Shown here: in pieces, positions 19,373 through 31,057 of the stretch
Numbering within the stretch: the first letter of the stretch is position 1
How the letters are laid out: every line of letters starts with the position of its first letter
From: Priapulus caudatus
Lineage: Eukaryota; Priapulida; Priapulimorpha; Priapulimorphida; Priapulidae
Direction of reading: 5' to 3'
Length of the DNA: 64,000 nucleotides
Assembly (NCBI RefSeq): GCF_000485595.1
Contig: NW_014577124.1
Coordinates: forward strand, 526,774 to 590,773
Position numbers and translations under genes: made by a program
Notes under the pieces: generated by a model
Databases searched by the model: none
Seen by the model: only the letters and a program-made list of their open reading frames with translations
What the model was told of the DNA's origin: nothing

Positions 19373-22300
19373 GGACCAAGCACATCTACTTCTTCCACCA
19401 CGTCATCAGTGCCTCCTGGCACAACTGTCCAGGAGTTTGTAGTGAAAGTGCCAAAGTAAGTTGTATAGATACATAACCAAATTGATTTCAACTACCTGAA
19501 TCGATAATTGCTAGTTACTTCTTGTATGTGCGTGAAAGTACAATAGTGGAGAGACCAATTTTCATCATAATTAAACCAATCTGGCATAATTTATTACTAG
19601 CTGTACTGTCCTATAGTATATGTGACCTCGTGTGTGCGTGTGCGTGTGCGTGTGCGTGTGCGTGTGCGTGTGCGTGTGCGTGTGCGTGTGCGTGTGCGTG
19701 CGTGCGTGGATGTGCATGTGTGTGTGTGTGTTTTTGTAATTTGAATGAGGTATGAACATGCTTTTTTGTATTAAAGGTTATAATAATTCGATAATTTTTA
19801 GGGAAACAAGCAAAAAATATGATGTGATGAAGTTCAATGGATCCTATAATGTCGATATGGCTAAGTGGAACCAGGTTTGTATCATTCTGAAATTATTGTT
19901 GCATAAGTTAGAATCACAGTATAATATACAGTAAATAAATGTTCGTAACTCGAAATATCTTAACGTGATCATGTTACCCATTTGACTTCCACTATAGAAT
20001 TGAAGGTCTGTTCTTGCGAATGGTTTTTTGGCCAAAAGAATTTGGTAATGCCCTCCCCCATTTCCCCTATTACAAACACAATTGTGAATGCAAGTAAACA
20101 TTAGCGAAGATGTATATATATATATATGGTGAAAGCAAACATTGTAAAACACATATACTGGTTATATAATGATGCATGGGTCGAAATCCTAAGGGGCTCG
20201 ATGCCCGTATTTTAAGGCTCGGGTCTGACATTTCTAATAATAGCAAGCTCGAAGGGCCCGTAGAAAATCCAATCCGTAACATTCAGAGATGTTGTGTACA
20301 TTCTATTGCTGTAGTGCAGGTCAGCCAACAGTTAAAAAACAGTCCAGAGAGTGAGGACACCAGGGAGGACAGTGAGAGTTCTGACAGCTCATTAGTAGTC
20401 ACTGTATATGTTCTTTGTATTACTGTACATAAATAAACCATTGTAAAAATGTCAAATTTCAGTCTTATTTTAAAGAAATTCTGCGGTATCCGGGAATGAT
20501 GCGGGCCTGTAATTTGCCTGGCTGGCTTGTAGAATCCCTTACAGCACCTCAGCTTTTACTTACCTCACCTACAGGCCTGGCTGGCCTGAAAAATTTTCAA
20601 ACTAATTTCTACCCCTGTGATGTAACACAGGTAGGAGAGTTTCTAGATCAAAAATTCCATTCATTCTTGTGAAAACTTCACAAGAGCAAATTTCCTTTTT
20701 GTGTCATAACTAAGGTGTTTGTAACTTACGAATTACGCAGGTCCAAATGGTGCGCGAGAACAACCTGAAAGAGTTTCGGGTTGCTGAAGACATGCCCAAA
20801 TATGGAGCCGGTAGCGAGTTTGGGCGGGAGCAGAGAGAGGAGGCACGCAGAAAGAAGTACGGCATTGTCACAAAGAAATACGACCCTGAAGCGCAACCGT
20901 GGTTGCTGCGAGAAGGAGGAAAAAATGGGAAAAGGCAAGCTGAGTACATGCCACAATGCTCCAACAATGCTGTTGTCTTACATCTTTATGAATTTTGTTG
21001 TGCACGTGAAAGTCAGTGCACGTTGTAATAGTGGTGATATGTTATGGCGTGTAAAGTTGTCGGCCTAGCTTATATAGGTGGGGAATGAACGTAGAATATT
21101 ACCAGTACTAGCTTTCGTTTCGAATAAGGTAGTGTGTTTCATTTTATAACGAGCCGCAAACGAAACGACTGGTATGTTGTTCGAAGTGTATTTTTATTAA
21201 ATGAGAAAATTGTAATTTTTTTGGCGAGCGTAATTGTAATTATGTAAAATTTGTGACGCTAAAGGTACAAAGGTATCAGAGAAGGCGGTGTGACGGAAAA
21301 CTCCAAATATTTCGTATTCACACAAGCACAAGATGGTGCCTTTGAGGCCTACAGCATAGATGCCTGGTATAACTTCACGCCGGTCGCTCGGTACAAGACA
21401 CTGAACGACGAGGAAGCAGAGGAGGAATTCGGAAGGTAATCGAAGCCAAAACGCGATGCAAACCTGTTGACCTTCCTAACGTAATCAGTCACTTGTCACA
21501 CGGTGCATTCTTTGTTGATGCTACGATCGCAATCCGCACAATGTTACAAGTGCAGTAGTGCACGGTGCCCAAATCAGATCAAAGTAGCTTCTCAGGCCAT
21601 AATAAAAATATTGTTTGTTTGCCCTCACCCGACCAAAAAGGGCCCGATTAAATTTTTTTATCAAGAGCGTATAAAGAAGGAGAGCATACAACGGTGAAAT
21701 GCTGAAACCATGTTGCAGTATTAGTCGAATTAATAAACTTTCCCCGTTTTATTTTGACGATTCTTTGCAGTATTATTTTATCAGCTGTCCTACCTTGTTA
21801 ATATAAAACAAACCGCATGTACTCACGATGCCCCTACGCTGAGATAATGAGCGATGAAAATCTGGTATTTTTGCCGAAAACCGACTCGAGATACCTGCTG
21901 ACTGCGACTGTCTCTCGCTTTGTGGCCAGTGTGTTGCTTCCGGTCGCCGCTGTGTAGCGCCATGGTAGCGCTGACTCACGTCAGTACTGCAGAGTTTACT
22001 ATACATCCAGCGTGAGGTGGGCACAGGTGGGGGTCATCACTATGGCAATCAATAACAGACGTCATTCATTCCATTTGTCAATCATTGACGGAAACACGCA
22101 AGGTTTCCCGAAGTTATCTCAAAGCGAGAGCCAGTCGCAGTCAGCAGGTATCCTGAGACAGTTTTTGGCAAAAATACCAGAATTTCACCGCTCATTATCT
22201 CAGCGTAGGGGCATCGTAGGTACATGCGGTTTGTTTTATATTAACAAGGTAGGACAGCTGATCAATAATACTGCAAAGAATCGTCAAAATAAAACGGGGA

Positions 22301-23122
22301 AAGTTTATTAATTCGACTAATACTGCAACATGGTTTCAGCATTTCACAATTGTACGCTCTCCTCCTTTATACGCTCTTGATTTTATTGATCTTTCCCATT
22401 CTTTTTTTTTTGCATATTGTATCACTGTACATTATATAAATCTGTAGGCAATACATTATATGTACCAAGCAAAACAAACATTCAACATAAAGGTATCTCC
22501 ACACAAGCACACCCGAGCATGTAGACACCATGCTGAATTTATAAAGACCCCCCTAAAAAAAAGCCTACCTACCTACCCAAACTTTTCAGCCTGGGTCGGG
22601 TGAGGGCAAACAAATATTTTTTTAATTGTGGCCTCTCAGTCTCATCTATAATGCTTCTAGCCTGTGTAGCAGCGCTTGTTACAATACTGTGGAAGCAACT
22701 CGTATTGATAACGAATTCTCTATTCTCTAAATAACAAATTTTAATTTGAAGCAAGGCACCTGGCATAGACAGAACTAATCTTACACAGAACGAGGGTTCG
22801 AGATGATATCCCAGTTATATCAAGCGTCACGTGATAAAAAAGAATCGGGCAGGTTGGCACAGTGCGTTGGAGAGTTGTTGCAGGGCCTAGCACAGGGACA
22901 GGCTCCTGCGCAGGTTGTGATGTCGTCATCTTTTACAAAATGGGAGTGTTAATGTGAGCGTTTGCATCATCACTGCACAGGAGGAACAAGGTGTTGAACC
23001 ACTTCTCGATCATGGTGAGGAAGCGACTTAAGGCGGAGGGCGAGGAGGTGGAGGAGGTCGACGCCGAACCGAAGACGAAGGAGCAGAAATCGTCGTCGTC
23101 GTCCAAATCTGGGGGCAGCTTC
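19373..23122 (+). CDS. GTF2F1: GTF2F1 exons for the RAP30-dimerisation domain
   Basis: Exons are 19373-19455, 19802-19874, 20741-20934, 21265-21435 and 22981-23122. The blocks VQEFVVKVPK, KKYDVMKFNG, MPKYGAGSEF, EARRKKYGIV, PWLLREGGKNGKRYKGIREGG, DGAFEAYSIDAWYNFTP and RNKVLNHFSIM are diagnostic of the triple-barrel domain that pairs with RAP30. The donor after 20934 is AAAAG|GCAAGC. Only this GC donor gives the conserved GKRYKG junction in phase with the acceptor at 21264. A nested foldback transposon fills the intron 21436-22980. Confidence 0.95.
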
Positions 23123-23156
23123 GTATGTGGCTTTTCATCTATCGCTCTCTCACTCT

Positions 23157-23241
<85 letters not shown>

Positions 23242-26200
23242 ACGCGTGCACTCTCTCTCTCTCGCTCTATCTTTCTCTCTCTTTCCCTCCCTCCCTCTCA
23301 CTATCTTGATCTTATCTCTCTAAATCCATTTCAACCAAGTAGTGCTATTTCACCATGCTCATCATGCGATACCTCGAGCGTTAGTTTTCCATTCCTTCAC
23401 GTGATATTTGAGTGCAGTGGTTCACTGCATAATTTTATCGGTGATCAGTACGTAGGAATCTTTTCAGACACTTGCAATGCGAGTAGAATTTTGCTACTAT
23501 TCGGGACTATTCAAGTACCCTCAGAAACATTCTCGAATCCTGAGATTTTAGAACCGTTTTCTAAAATCTCGGCCAAGAATCTTAGTTGGGCCCACTGTCA
23601 GAAAGTCATTAGTTATGATATCATGAATGTAAAATCTCACAACAAGTGAAGTGTCATGCAAAAGTTATGACGTTTTAAAACTTATATATCATAACCACTA
23701 ATGGTTGTTTTTGACGAAAATTCCAGTGGCAGAAATATCAAGGAGATCTTTTTAAGATCATAATACGAGCGAGTGTATCTTCGTATTTCGTCCTGACGAC
23801 GATACTTTCGTAGTGGTTGGAGGTGTCAACGAGCCGTAGTGATTAAACCATGGTGTGTGTTTGTGGCTTGCAGAGGCTGACAGATCACGATGAATGGCAG
23901 GATTCGGATGAGGACGAGGAAGACAGTGACGCAGAGGGTGGAGAGGAAGGTAATCGGCATTGCGTTTAAGGCCAGTCTCTCAATATTATGTATCATAATA
24001 TTAGATATCATATCATATATTGATAGACTCCTGATCTTATCATGAGGTAACTAGACATGAGCGTGAGTCCAGACACTGGCTGTCTGTGTGATGACACAGC
24101 TTGCTTTCAGCATGTGCATGTGTGAAAGGCGAGAATGAAGGTCCCATTAGCTCAATATAGCTTTTAGGCATCCTGTAACTTCTTGCAATGTGCAAAACTC
24201 TCCTAAATATCTAGTACGTAGAGTCATGTTTCTGTATATGTAGAGCATCTACGTGAGAGCATCCCTAGAGTTCTTGAATCCATATGGGTATGGTAGACAA
24301 GTGTGTGTTGCGCGCCCGTTGTGCGTAGGAACATCCGAACACTTGTCTTCTTAATTACTACTTGGTTAGCTACATTTTTGCATGTTTACGAAATTTATTC
24401 GTAGGACGTGGACAGTAACAGGTTTCTTTTTGGATGTAGAGAGTAAAGCTAAAGGTAACAAGAAGGGCAAGCCCAAGTTGACCAAGTCACAGAAGAAGAA
24501 GAAGGACAGAGATGTAGAAGAGGAAGCTGTGGAGGAGAGCGATGAGGGGGACTACGACGATGCAGAAATTGACTACATCTCGGAGAGCTCATCTTCTGAA
24601 GAGTGAGATCTTTTTCTTTACTTAGTCTGTTAGTCGGAAATAGATGGTTACGATTCCTCACCACTGGGTAGTGCTGCAGTTGGGTACCAGCGAAATAACG
24701 AGTTGGGTAAATGCTATAGGATTTATTGAATTACTGAAGATGGGTGTAACTGCAGGGTAGTGTATTAGATCATTTAATCATTTGATGATGTGAAGTACAG
24801 AATGTGACATACAAAATGTGAGAGCTGTAGGTGCAATAGATAAAAGATTCAACTAAGTAAATGTGCAGCACCCAACTCTCCTGTTCTGCGAATCTGGGTC
24901 TGTGACTACTGCCTAGTGGTGAGAGACGTATTCGAAAGTAGACCCTCAGTTCATTTGTTTTACGTTTTATCGGTTTGTTTGTTTGTCTGTTAGTTTATAT
25001 TTTTAGTGTTTTCCCTTGGTAGTGATTTGACACTGGATCTTATTTAGGATTTACTGTATGCCAATTATCGCCATGAAATCCGCAACATCTACAAAGTAAT
25101 CAGGCAACAGGTCAATTTTTATGACACAATTTTCAGTTGAATGCATGTTAATTTTTTAGTGGATTGCTTTTTCTTTTCCAGGGAAGCAGTAAAAACTGTG
25201 AAGGATTACTCAGAACAATTGAAGGGTGTGGATGATGAAATGGCAGAGATAGAGATGGAGGAAGAGGAAGAGGCTCAGAAGAACGAGGATGAAAATGAGA
25301 AAAAGGAAGAGAACGAGAAGGAGAACGGAACACCGGACAAAAAGAAGAAGGAGGTGCAGCGAGAAGGTATCAGTCTTTATACATAGCAAGATCTTTGTAG
25401 TTAGCGTCCGTTGTAGATTTATTCTGCAAGCAAGACCTTTTGTTGTACGAAGTAACTCTTGGAAGCTTATCCCACAATGAAGATTTTTATATTCACAATT
25501 TTTTTTTAGGTTTAATAAGATCTGTTAGAGAACTATTTTTATGCTATGTCTGGTTTTCAGAAGAATCAAGCTCCAGTGGTTCTGATACGTCGGACTCTGA
25601 CATTGACGACACAAACATCACGTCAAGTCTCTTCTTACAGGCAAGCTGACATATAGCAAACATGGTTAAACATCACTGGGATGTATCGACAGCATTAAAC
25701 AAACAATGCATACGTATTAGAAGCCAAACGTTTATGCATTGTAAATTGGGATTACCTATTATTACCTTAAATTGTTATACCTTATGCAGCTTCCTTTAAA
25801 ATTATGTGTCTTACATAAATCACTATAATTTTTTCGGTGAACAATTTCAATACACTTAACGTAGGGTGAAACATAGCAGTACTGTAATGATATAAGTGGG
25901 GGGAAAATCGTTACATCGTTCTTTATATGGTAATGTCACATAACACGATATCTGTTTTCATGCTCAGAAGAAGAAGAGCAGCAAGAACAGCAGTAGGAAA
26001 AGCTCGCCCAGTAATAGTATTAGTGGCAGCCGGCCCACAACACCTCAAGTCGACCCTTCTAAAACCCTCAACGACGCGGCCAGTAAGCTGCAGGAAACCA
26101 AGGGTATGATAGAATTTGTCGGTACCACCGTCATTGCATTCGGGTTGTCGCTTGCATCGGCATTCACTCCAGAGGACCTTATTTGGTGTGGCTCGTTCTC

Positions 26201-27780
26201 GGGGGCGTTACAGCCCTGTGTAAACTAGTAGGAATTGAAAATTGTGAACATTTCTATAATTTTGAAGCCAAGTTGTGAACCGTGTAAATTTAATTGCTGA
26301 GTTTGTGAGTGTGCCGGTATGGAAGCGAGATATTAAATAGGTGATGTTTGTACGTGATTGCAATATAGTTGTTTTACTGTAGGCAAGAAGCGAGCGGTTA
26401 CTGCTGTAGATCAGACAGACAGTCCTGCTAAGAAGCCAAGAACAGAGAGTCCTGCTCTAGCAACGCCATCCACTAGGTATGGGCATGAATCCATGTATAG
26501 AAAGGTTCATAGTATGGGTAATAACTGGCTTTTTCTGTATGCAGACAACGTTTTATTCACGTATATATGTACGTTATGAATTACTAATTTACACAGTTTA
26601 TCGAAGAGGCTTAGGATCGTTGCTAGGTCAAGATTTATAGTTAAAGCGGTAGCACATTGTGAGAAGTATCATAAGTAGTTATGACACCGTATATCTGGGA
26701 TGTCGTAACGAAGTGTCTTGCAAACGTTTTGTCATCCTAGACTGATTAGCAGACTGCAGACTGCAGACTGCTGAGTGAGGCAGTAATTATTCATGATATT
26801 TCTGACAACAGGCCTGTGATAGAGGAACATCGTATACAAACATTGTAGAAAACCATTGTACATAAAGCTAATAGATAAAGCTGATAGATGAAGCTGATAC
26901 ATAAGCTGTTACATGAAGCTGATAAATGAAGCAGTTGGATAAAGCTGATAGATGAAGCTAATAGATGAAGCTGATACATAAAGCTGATAGATGAAGCAGT
27001 TAGATAAAGCTGATAGAGGAAGCTGATAGATAAAGCTGATAGATAAAGCTGATAGATGAAGCTGATAGATGAAGCTGATACACAAAGCTGATAAATGAAG
27101 CTGATAGATAAAGCTAATAGATGAAGCTGATACACAAAGCTGATTGATGAAGCTGATAGATAAAGCTGATAGATGAAGCTAATAGATGATGCTGATAGAT
27201 AAAGCTGATAGATGAAGCTAATAGATGATGCTGATACATAAAGCTGATAAATGAAGCTGATAGATGAAGCTGATAAATGAAGCTAATATATGAAGCTAAT
27301 AGATAAAGCTGATAAATAAAGCTGATAGAGGAAGCTGATACATAAAGCTGATAGATGAAGCTAATAGATGAAGCTGATAGGTGAAGCTGATAGATGAAGC
27401 TAATAGATGAAGCTGATAGGTGAAGCTGATAAATGCAACCAATAGATGGCATCTGCATCATGTTACCTGCCATTGGCAGCAGATAAATGAGATAACCGAA
27501 TAACCGAAGCCGATCTGTAGATGTAACCATAACTCCCATGTTGGCTGTTGCACGTTGCAGCGAGGGCATCACCGAGGAGGCGGTGAAGCGCTACCTGATG
27601 CGCAAGCCAATGACAACCAAGGATCTGCTGCAGAAGTTCAAGAAGGGCTGCCGCAACATGACGAGCGAGCAGATGGTGACTCGCGTCGCGCAGATTCTCA
27701 AGCGCCTCAACCCGGAGAAGACCGTCGTCAAGGACAAGGGTCAGGACAAGATGCTGCTCTTCATCAGGAAGACGGAGTGA
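19373..27780 (+). CDS. GTF2F1: General transcription factor IIF subunit 1 (TFIIF alpha, RAP74), spliced
   Basis: This is the large subunit of TFIIF, which binds RNA polymerase II in the nucleus, stabilises the pre-initiation complex with the RAP30 subunit and recruits the CTD phosphatase FCP1. Twelve exons join in a single frame (1617 nt, 538 residues plus stop). Only a short first coding exon is missing: the family starts with a few residues before the EFVVKVPK block. The order is the family's: an N-terminal dimerisation barrel, an acidic/lysine-rich middle, and a C-terminal winged helix. Length is close to the human 517 residues. Two introns use GC donors (at 20935 and 25641). The terminal coding segment is repeated after the stop codon. 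Confidence 0.96.
19620..19735. repeat. (TGTGCG)n / (TG)n microsatellite
   Basis: About thirteen GTGTGC units followed by a TG run, in the first recognised GTF2F1 intron. Confidence 0.95.
20432..20625 (+). repeat. Interspersed repeat, copy 2 (GTF2F1 intron)
   Basis: Matches 10895-11047 in the same orientation from AAACCATTGTAAAAATG through CTACCCCTG, with an extra block of about 40 bp in the middle. The companion block at 20190-20275 matches 9330-9430. Confidence 0.75.
21588..22640. mobile_element. Nested foldback element in GTF2F1 intron 21436-22980
   Basis: The outer arms (about 21590-21635 and 22590-22640) share TTTGCCCTCACCCGACC and its reverse complement. Immediately inside, a second pair of arms (21660-21925 and 22120-22381) pair over about 260 bp, starting at ATCAAGAGCGTATAAAG. 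The loop of about 195 bp is unique. There is no coding region. Confidence 0.85.
23150..23310. repeat. (CT)n microsatellite
   Basis: Pure and interrupted CT/TC run in a GTF2F1 intron. The Ser/Leu-rich frames across it are artefacts. Confidence 0.95.
23874..26476 (+). CDS. GTF2F1: GTF2F1 exons for the acidic/basic central region
   Basis: Exons are 23874-23949, 24440-24602, 25182-25366, 25561-25640, 25968-26103 and 26383-26476. They encode a low-complexity region with DSDEDEEDSDAEGG, KKKKDRDVEEEA, YDDAEIDYISESSSS, an E/K-rich stretch, SDTSDSDIDDTN and a basic, serine-rich KKKSSKNSSRKSS. The order of the acidic block, the DYISESSSS motif and the SLFLQKKK junction follows vertebrate RAP74. The donor after 25640 is TTACAG|GCAAGC, the second GC-AG intron in the gene. 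Serine/aspartate-rich parts are likely casein-kinase-type phosphorylation targets (family knowledge). Confidence 0.92.
26870..27436. repeat. 13-bp minisatellite in a GTF2F1 intron
   Basis: About 43 copies of a 13-bp unit (GAAGCTGATAGAT and close variants with A/G or T/A changes) fill 570 bp of the intron between exons 26383-26476 and 27561. Because 13 is not a multiple of 3, each strand frame yields a 13-residue peptide period. Two minus-strand frames stay open across most of the array. Confidence 0.95.
27561..27780 (+). CDS. GTF2F1: GTF2F1 last exon, C-terminal winged helix
   Basis: The acceptor CACGTTGCAG precedes an exon encoding EGITEEAVKRYLMRKPMTTK, then DLLQKFKKG, MTSEQMVTRVAQILKRLNPEK and a short tail ending RKTE and TGA (27778-27780). 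This is the winged-helix domain that contacts FCP1 and TFIIB in the family. Relative to the family the tail has a four-residue insertion (KGQD region) just before DKMLLFIRKTE. That insertion corresponds to extra bases present in repeat copy 1 but absent from copy 4 downstream. Confidence 0.95.
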
Positions 27781-27947
27781 CCATCGTCAAGGACAACGGT
27801 CAGGACAAGATGCTGCTCTTCATCAGGAAGACGGAGTGACCGTCGTCAAGGACGTCGTCAAGGACAAGATGCTGCTCTTCATCAGGAAGACGGAGTGACC
27901 GTCGTCAAGGACAAGATGCTGCTCTTCATCAGGAAGACGGAGTGACT
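27724..27947 (+). repeat. GTF2F1: Tandem copies of the GTF2F1 C-terminal coding segment
   Basis: A 59-bp unit repeats at 27724-27782, 27783-27841 and 27842-27900, with a 47-bp version at 27901-27947. Each includes the last codons (DKMLLFIRKTE) and a TGA. Copy 1 is the one translated; the others lie in the 3' UTR. Copy 4 lacks 12 bp and, read in the parental frame, resembles the shorter tail usual for the family. Confidence 0.95.
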
Positions 27948-28739
27948 GTCTAAGCATATAGGTAGGTAATAGGAAAATATGCGATATTGTTGTGTTTACT
28001 CAGGTTTCACGACAAATACTATATAACAACAATAGTAGACATATTGACTTGCCTTCTTGTATGTTTTTTAAACACTGATACTGTGTATATTTGATGGATT
28101 AGCTGGATTTGTAATGATACAATATAATTTTTGCAGCCGAGCCCTTTTACCCATAATGCTTTGCGCGGTTGCTATACGATGAACACATATGACATACGCA
28201 TAGCTATTTATATATTATGTATTTATTGAAGATAACATAATGAACATACTTAACATGATTAACATAAGAAGTCAACATAATAAGAATTAATTTAGAGTTA
28301 ACTTAACTTAACTCTATTTAAGAGTTAATTTGAACTAAAAGCAAAAAGTGGTCAATTAGTGGTTTGATTTCTTGTCGATGTCGAGGTGACATTTCTCTCA
28401 AATCAAATGTCTCTGCAACATTTGTTGATTGATGTCGCACGAATCGACCAGTTATTTTAAGAAATTTGGACTTTACTCAATTCCTACTGCGGGCTGCTGG
28501 AATAAAATACCAGTTATTTCAAGAAATTTTGACTTAGTGGATGACAACCTTTAAAATATCAGTTATTTCAAGATACTTGCATTTTCTGAGACTGGAATTA
28601 ACTTGGATTAACTTGAACTTCAAGTAGCTCTAGTTACTAGAGCTAAACTTCAAGTAGGATATTAAGTCCATGTTTATTCATGATAATTCAAGTTAAAAAT
28701 TGATAAAACTTGAATAATTCTTGCATTCATGTTATTTCA
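27948..28739 (+). other. Downstream region of GTF2F1
   Basis: AT-rich, with repeated short segments (AGTTATTTCAAGAAATTT at about 28450, 28510 and 28560). An AATAAA at 28501-28506 is a possible polyadenylation signal. No gene is visible. Confidence 0.4.
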
Positions 28740-28955
28740 GCTAATATGGTCTATGTCCCCCAGGGTACTGCTGAAACGTACCCTGGTAACTATCTGATAT
28801 GGTTAGGGAGTAGGCGTAGGTGACTCCCTAGACTCGTTAGTGGAGTAGGTGAGGTACGGTTCGGCATATTAGATAGTACCAGCAGAGCATATAAATCAAG
28901 TTGATATATATCAATACGGTCCGGCAGTACCCTGGGGGACATAGACCCTCTCAGC
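28740..28955. mobile_element. MITE, AGGGTCTATGTCCCCC family, copy 1
   Basis: Ends GCTAATATGGTCTATGTCCC and the inverse GGGACATAGACCCTCTCAGC extend into inner GGTACTGC...GTACCCTGG inverted text, giving terminal repeats of about 45 bp. The interior has TAGGGAGTAGGCGTAGG also found in copy 3. There is no coding region. Other copies lie at 33372, 51680 and 52001. Confidence 0.85.
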
Positions 28956-29104
28956 GTTATTTCAAGTTCTTTCAAAAAACTGGAATAATATTTTCACACA
29001 GTAAGCCAATAGCCGATACAAACAGGGGCCGGTTTCACGAAGCAGGTTTTTTTTCTAGGGCTGTACTTCCTCCACTGCTCGTATAATCGGCGTCAGCACG
29101 CCAC

Positions 29105-29149
29105 CTCTACACTCGCAGTCATCCTGTGTGTGTGTCTAAGTGGACAGTG

Positions 29150-29181
<32 letters not shown>

Positions 29182-29250
29182 TGTGTTTGTGTTTGTGTGT
29201 GTGTGTGTGCGCGCGCGCGCGCGTGCGTGCGTATGTACGTGAGGCTCACA
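29105..29250. repeat. (TG)n/(CG)n mixed microsatellite
   Basis: GTGTGTGT, GTGCGTGCGTGC and CGCGCGCG tracts in succession. Intergenic. Confidence 0.95.
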
Positions 29251-29600
29251 ATGGGTCACTGACCCCCCCACCCACCTACTACGCGGAAATGTACAGCGTC
29301 GCGGGCAGTAGACCATGGAAGAACTCCCAGGAAAAGTTAGATACCTACCCGTCGGTGTTCTGCGCGTGTATAGACGTCCTCCATTCGCGTACATTCTAAA
29401 TACATTCTGCCCGGTCATTTATAAAATGCAAAGAGGTTTTAATCCCTAAAATATACCCACTTCTTTAAGAAAAAATAGTTTTCTAATAAAAAATTTCCTT
29501 TTTTATAAAATATACTTGCTTTGCGGCCAATGATTACAACGCGCATTCTGCTTCCTTAGAATTATTTATCTAAACGGAAGGTTAATATAGATTGTTAACG

Positions 29601-29783
29601 TACCGTATTTACTCATGGATAACACGCACTTTTTTGTACACAACTTCAATAAAAAAAGCGGGTGCGACTTATACACGAGACTAAGAAATCTTGTTAATGT
29701 ACCAATGTTTGTACCAACTTTTCACGGCAACATATGGGGTGCGACTTATACACTAATGCATTTATACACGAGTAAATACGGTA
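29601..29783. mobile_element. TA-flanked MITE with CCGTATTTACTC ends
   Basis: TACCGTATTTACTCATGGAT at the left mirrors ACACGAGTAAATACGGTA at the right. Taking TA as the target duplication leaves 12-bp perfect inverted ends. Internally GTGCGACTTATACAC occurs twice. This is a mariner-superfamily-like MITE of about 180 bp, intergenic. Confidence 0.75.
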
Positions 29784-30979
29784 GGTTAATGGCACTCGGC
29801 ATTTTCAGTCGGGGAAATACGGTATACTATTGTCAATTTTCAAAGACGTACACCACCTTTTTGCTGACTATTAATTATTTCAATGCAGCTCATACGACTC
29901 ATCATATGACTCGTCGAAAATACTCTATTTATTGGAGCACACTATTTAATACGGATTATATTTCCACATTTTGCCTAGATTTACTCCACCCTCCTACACC
30001 TGTACCCCCTGTCATCTCGTCTACTTATTTTCTTGTTCCCTGAAAATCGCGCCTCCTTGAAATTTCGTTAGTGGTTTCAAAATAAATTTAGACTTTCGGT
30101 TTTGGTGTAGGGTTTGGGGTAAAAATGATGGTTTTATGAACAGGGTTAGGGTTACGATCAATATAATTAGTATTTACAATTTTACACTGACACCACTTGA
30201 CACCTGCGAGCGAGTCGATAAGGGCGAGATTGCAAGGGCGGGATGTCAACGTACGGCGCAATTGTTACATAATATACGTGCACAATGCACAATGCACAAT
30301 GATTGGGCTTATGTAACTCTTCAGACTTCATGTGATATGTGATATTAATCACTAAATGATATGTTCAGGTAAAGCCAAGCCATTTTTTCTATCGACACGC
30401 TTGTATGTCTTTGACAGTGTGTAACTGTTCAAACTTGTTGAACAAATAAAACAAAGAAATGAAATTTATGCTGCAAGAAAAAACCTGCCCTGTGCTTTTA
30501 CTTTCTATTCCATGCAAATAAGTGACAGATCCAGGGGGGCAGGAGGCACCCCCACCCATTTTTTTGACCAACCGTATACATAGAAGGGGGCTGCCTTGTC
30601 AGTCTGCGTCCCCTAATTTTTGTTATCAAAGCTGGACTCGGACTCGGGTGGTGTGGACTCGGACTCGGCCTTGGCCTTGGAGGCTATGGACTCGATCGGA
30701 CTCGGTCTTGGCCACGGAGGCTGTGGACTTGACTACAACACTGTTTATCAGGAGTAAATAATGGTGGTAAACTCCCTCCCCCCTCCCCCCACCCCTACAC
30801 CATGTAGGTACGGTACACCATATCAGGAGAAGGCCTAAATAATGGTGGTAAATTCTAACATCCTTTATGGCATTTATCGGATTCCTTTCCGCATTATCGG
30901 CAGGTATAGCTATGGGCAGATCGTACGGTAAGCGAGTCTTAGAAATAATGCGCGCGTATAGAGAGGTCTGTCTATTAGC

Positions 30980-31012
30980 CCACTGTCTCTCTCTCTCTCT
31001 CTCTCTCTCTGC
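30980..31012. repeat. (CT)n microsatellite
   Basis: About 13 CT units just 3' of the sulfotransferase stop codon. Confidence 0.95.
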
Positions 31013-31057
31013 GTGAAGCGAGCGCTATGGGTCACGCTCCGGGACCAAAAGACTCCG

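Noticed and set aside
23000-23650. Ser/Leu-rich frames across the (CT)n tract
   Set aside because: Microsatellite translation. Only 22981-23122 is coding.
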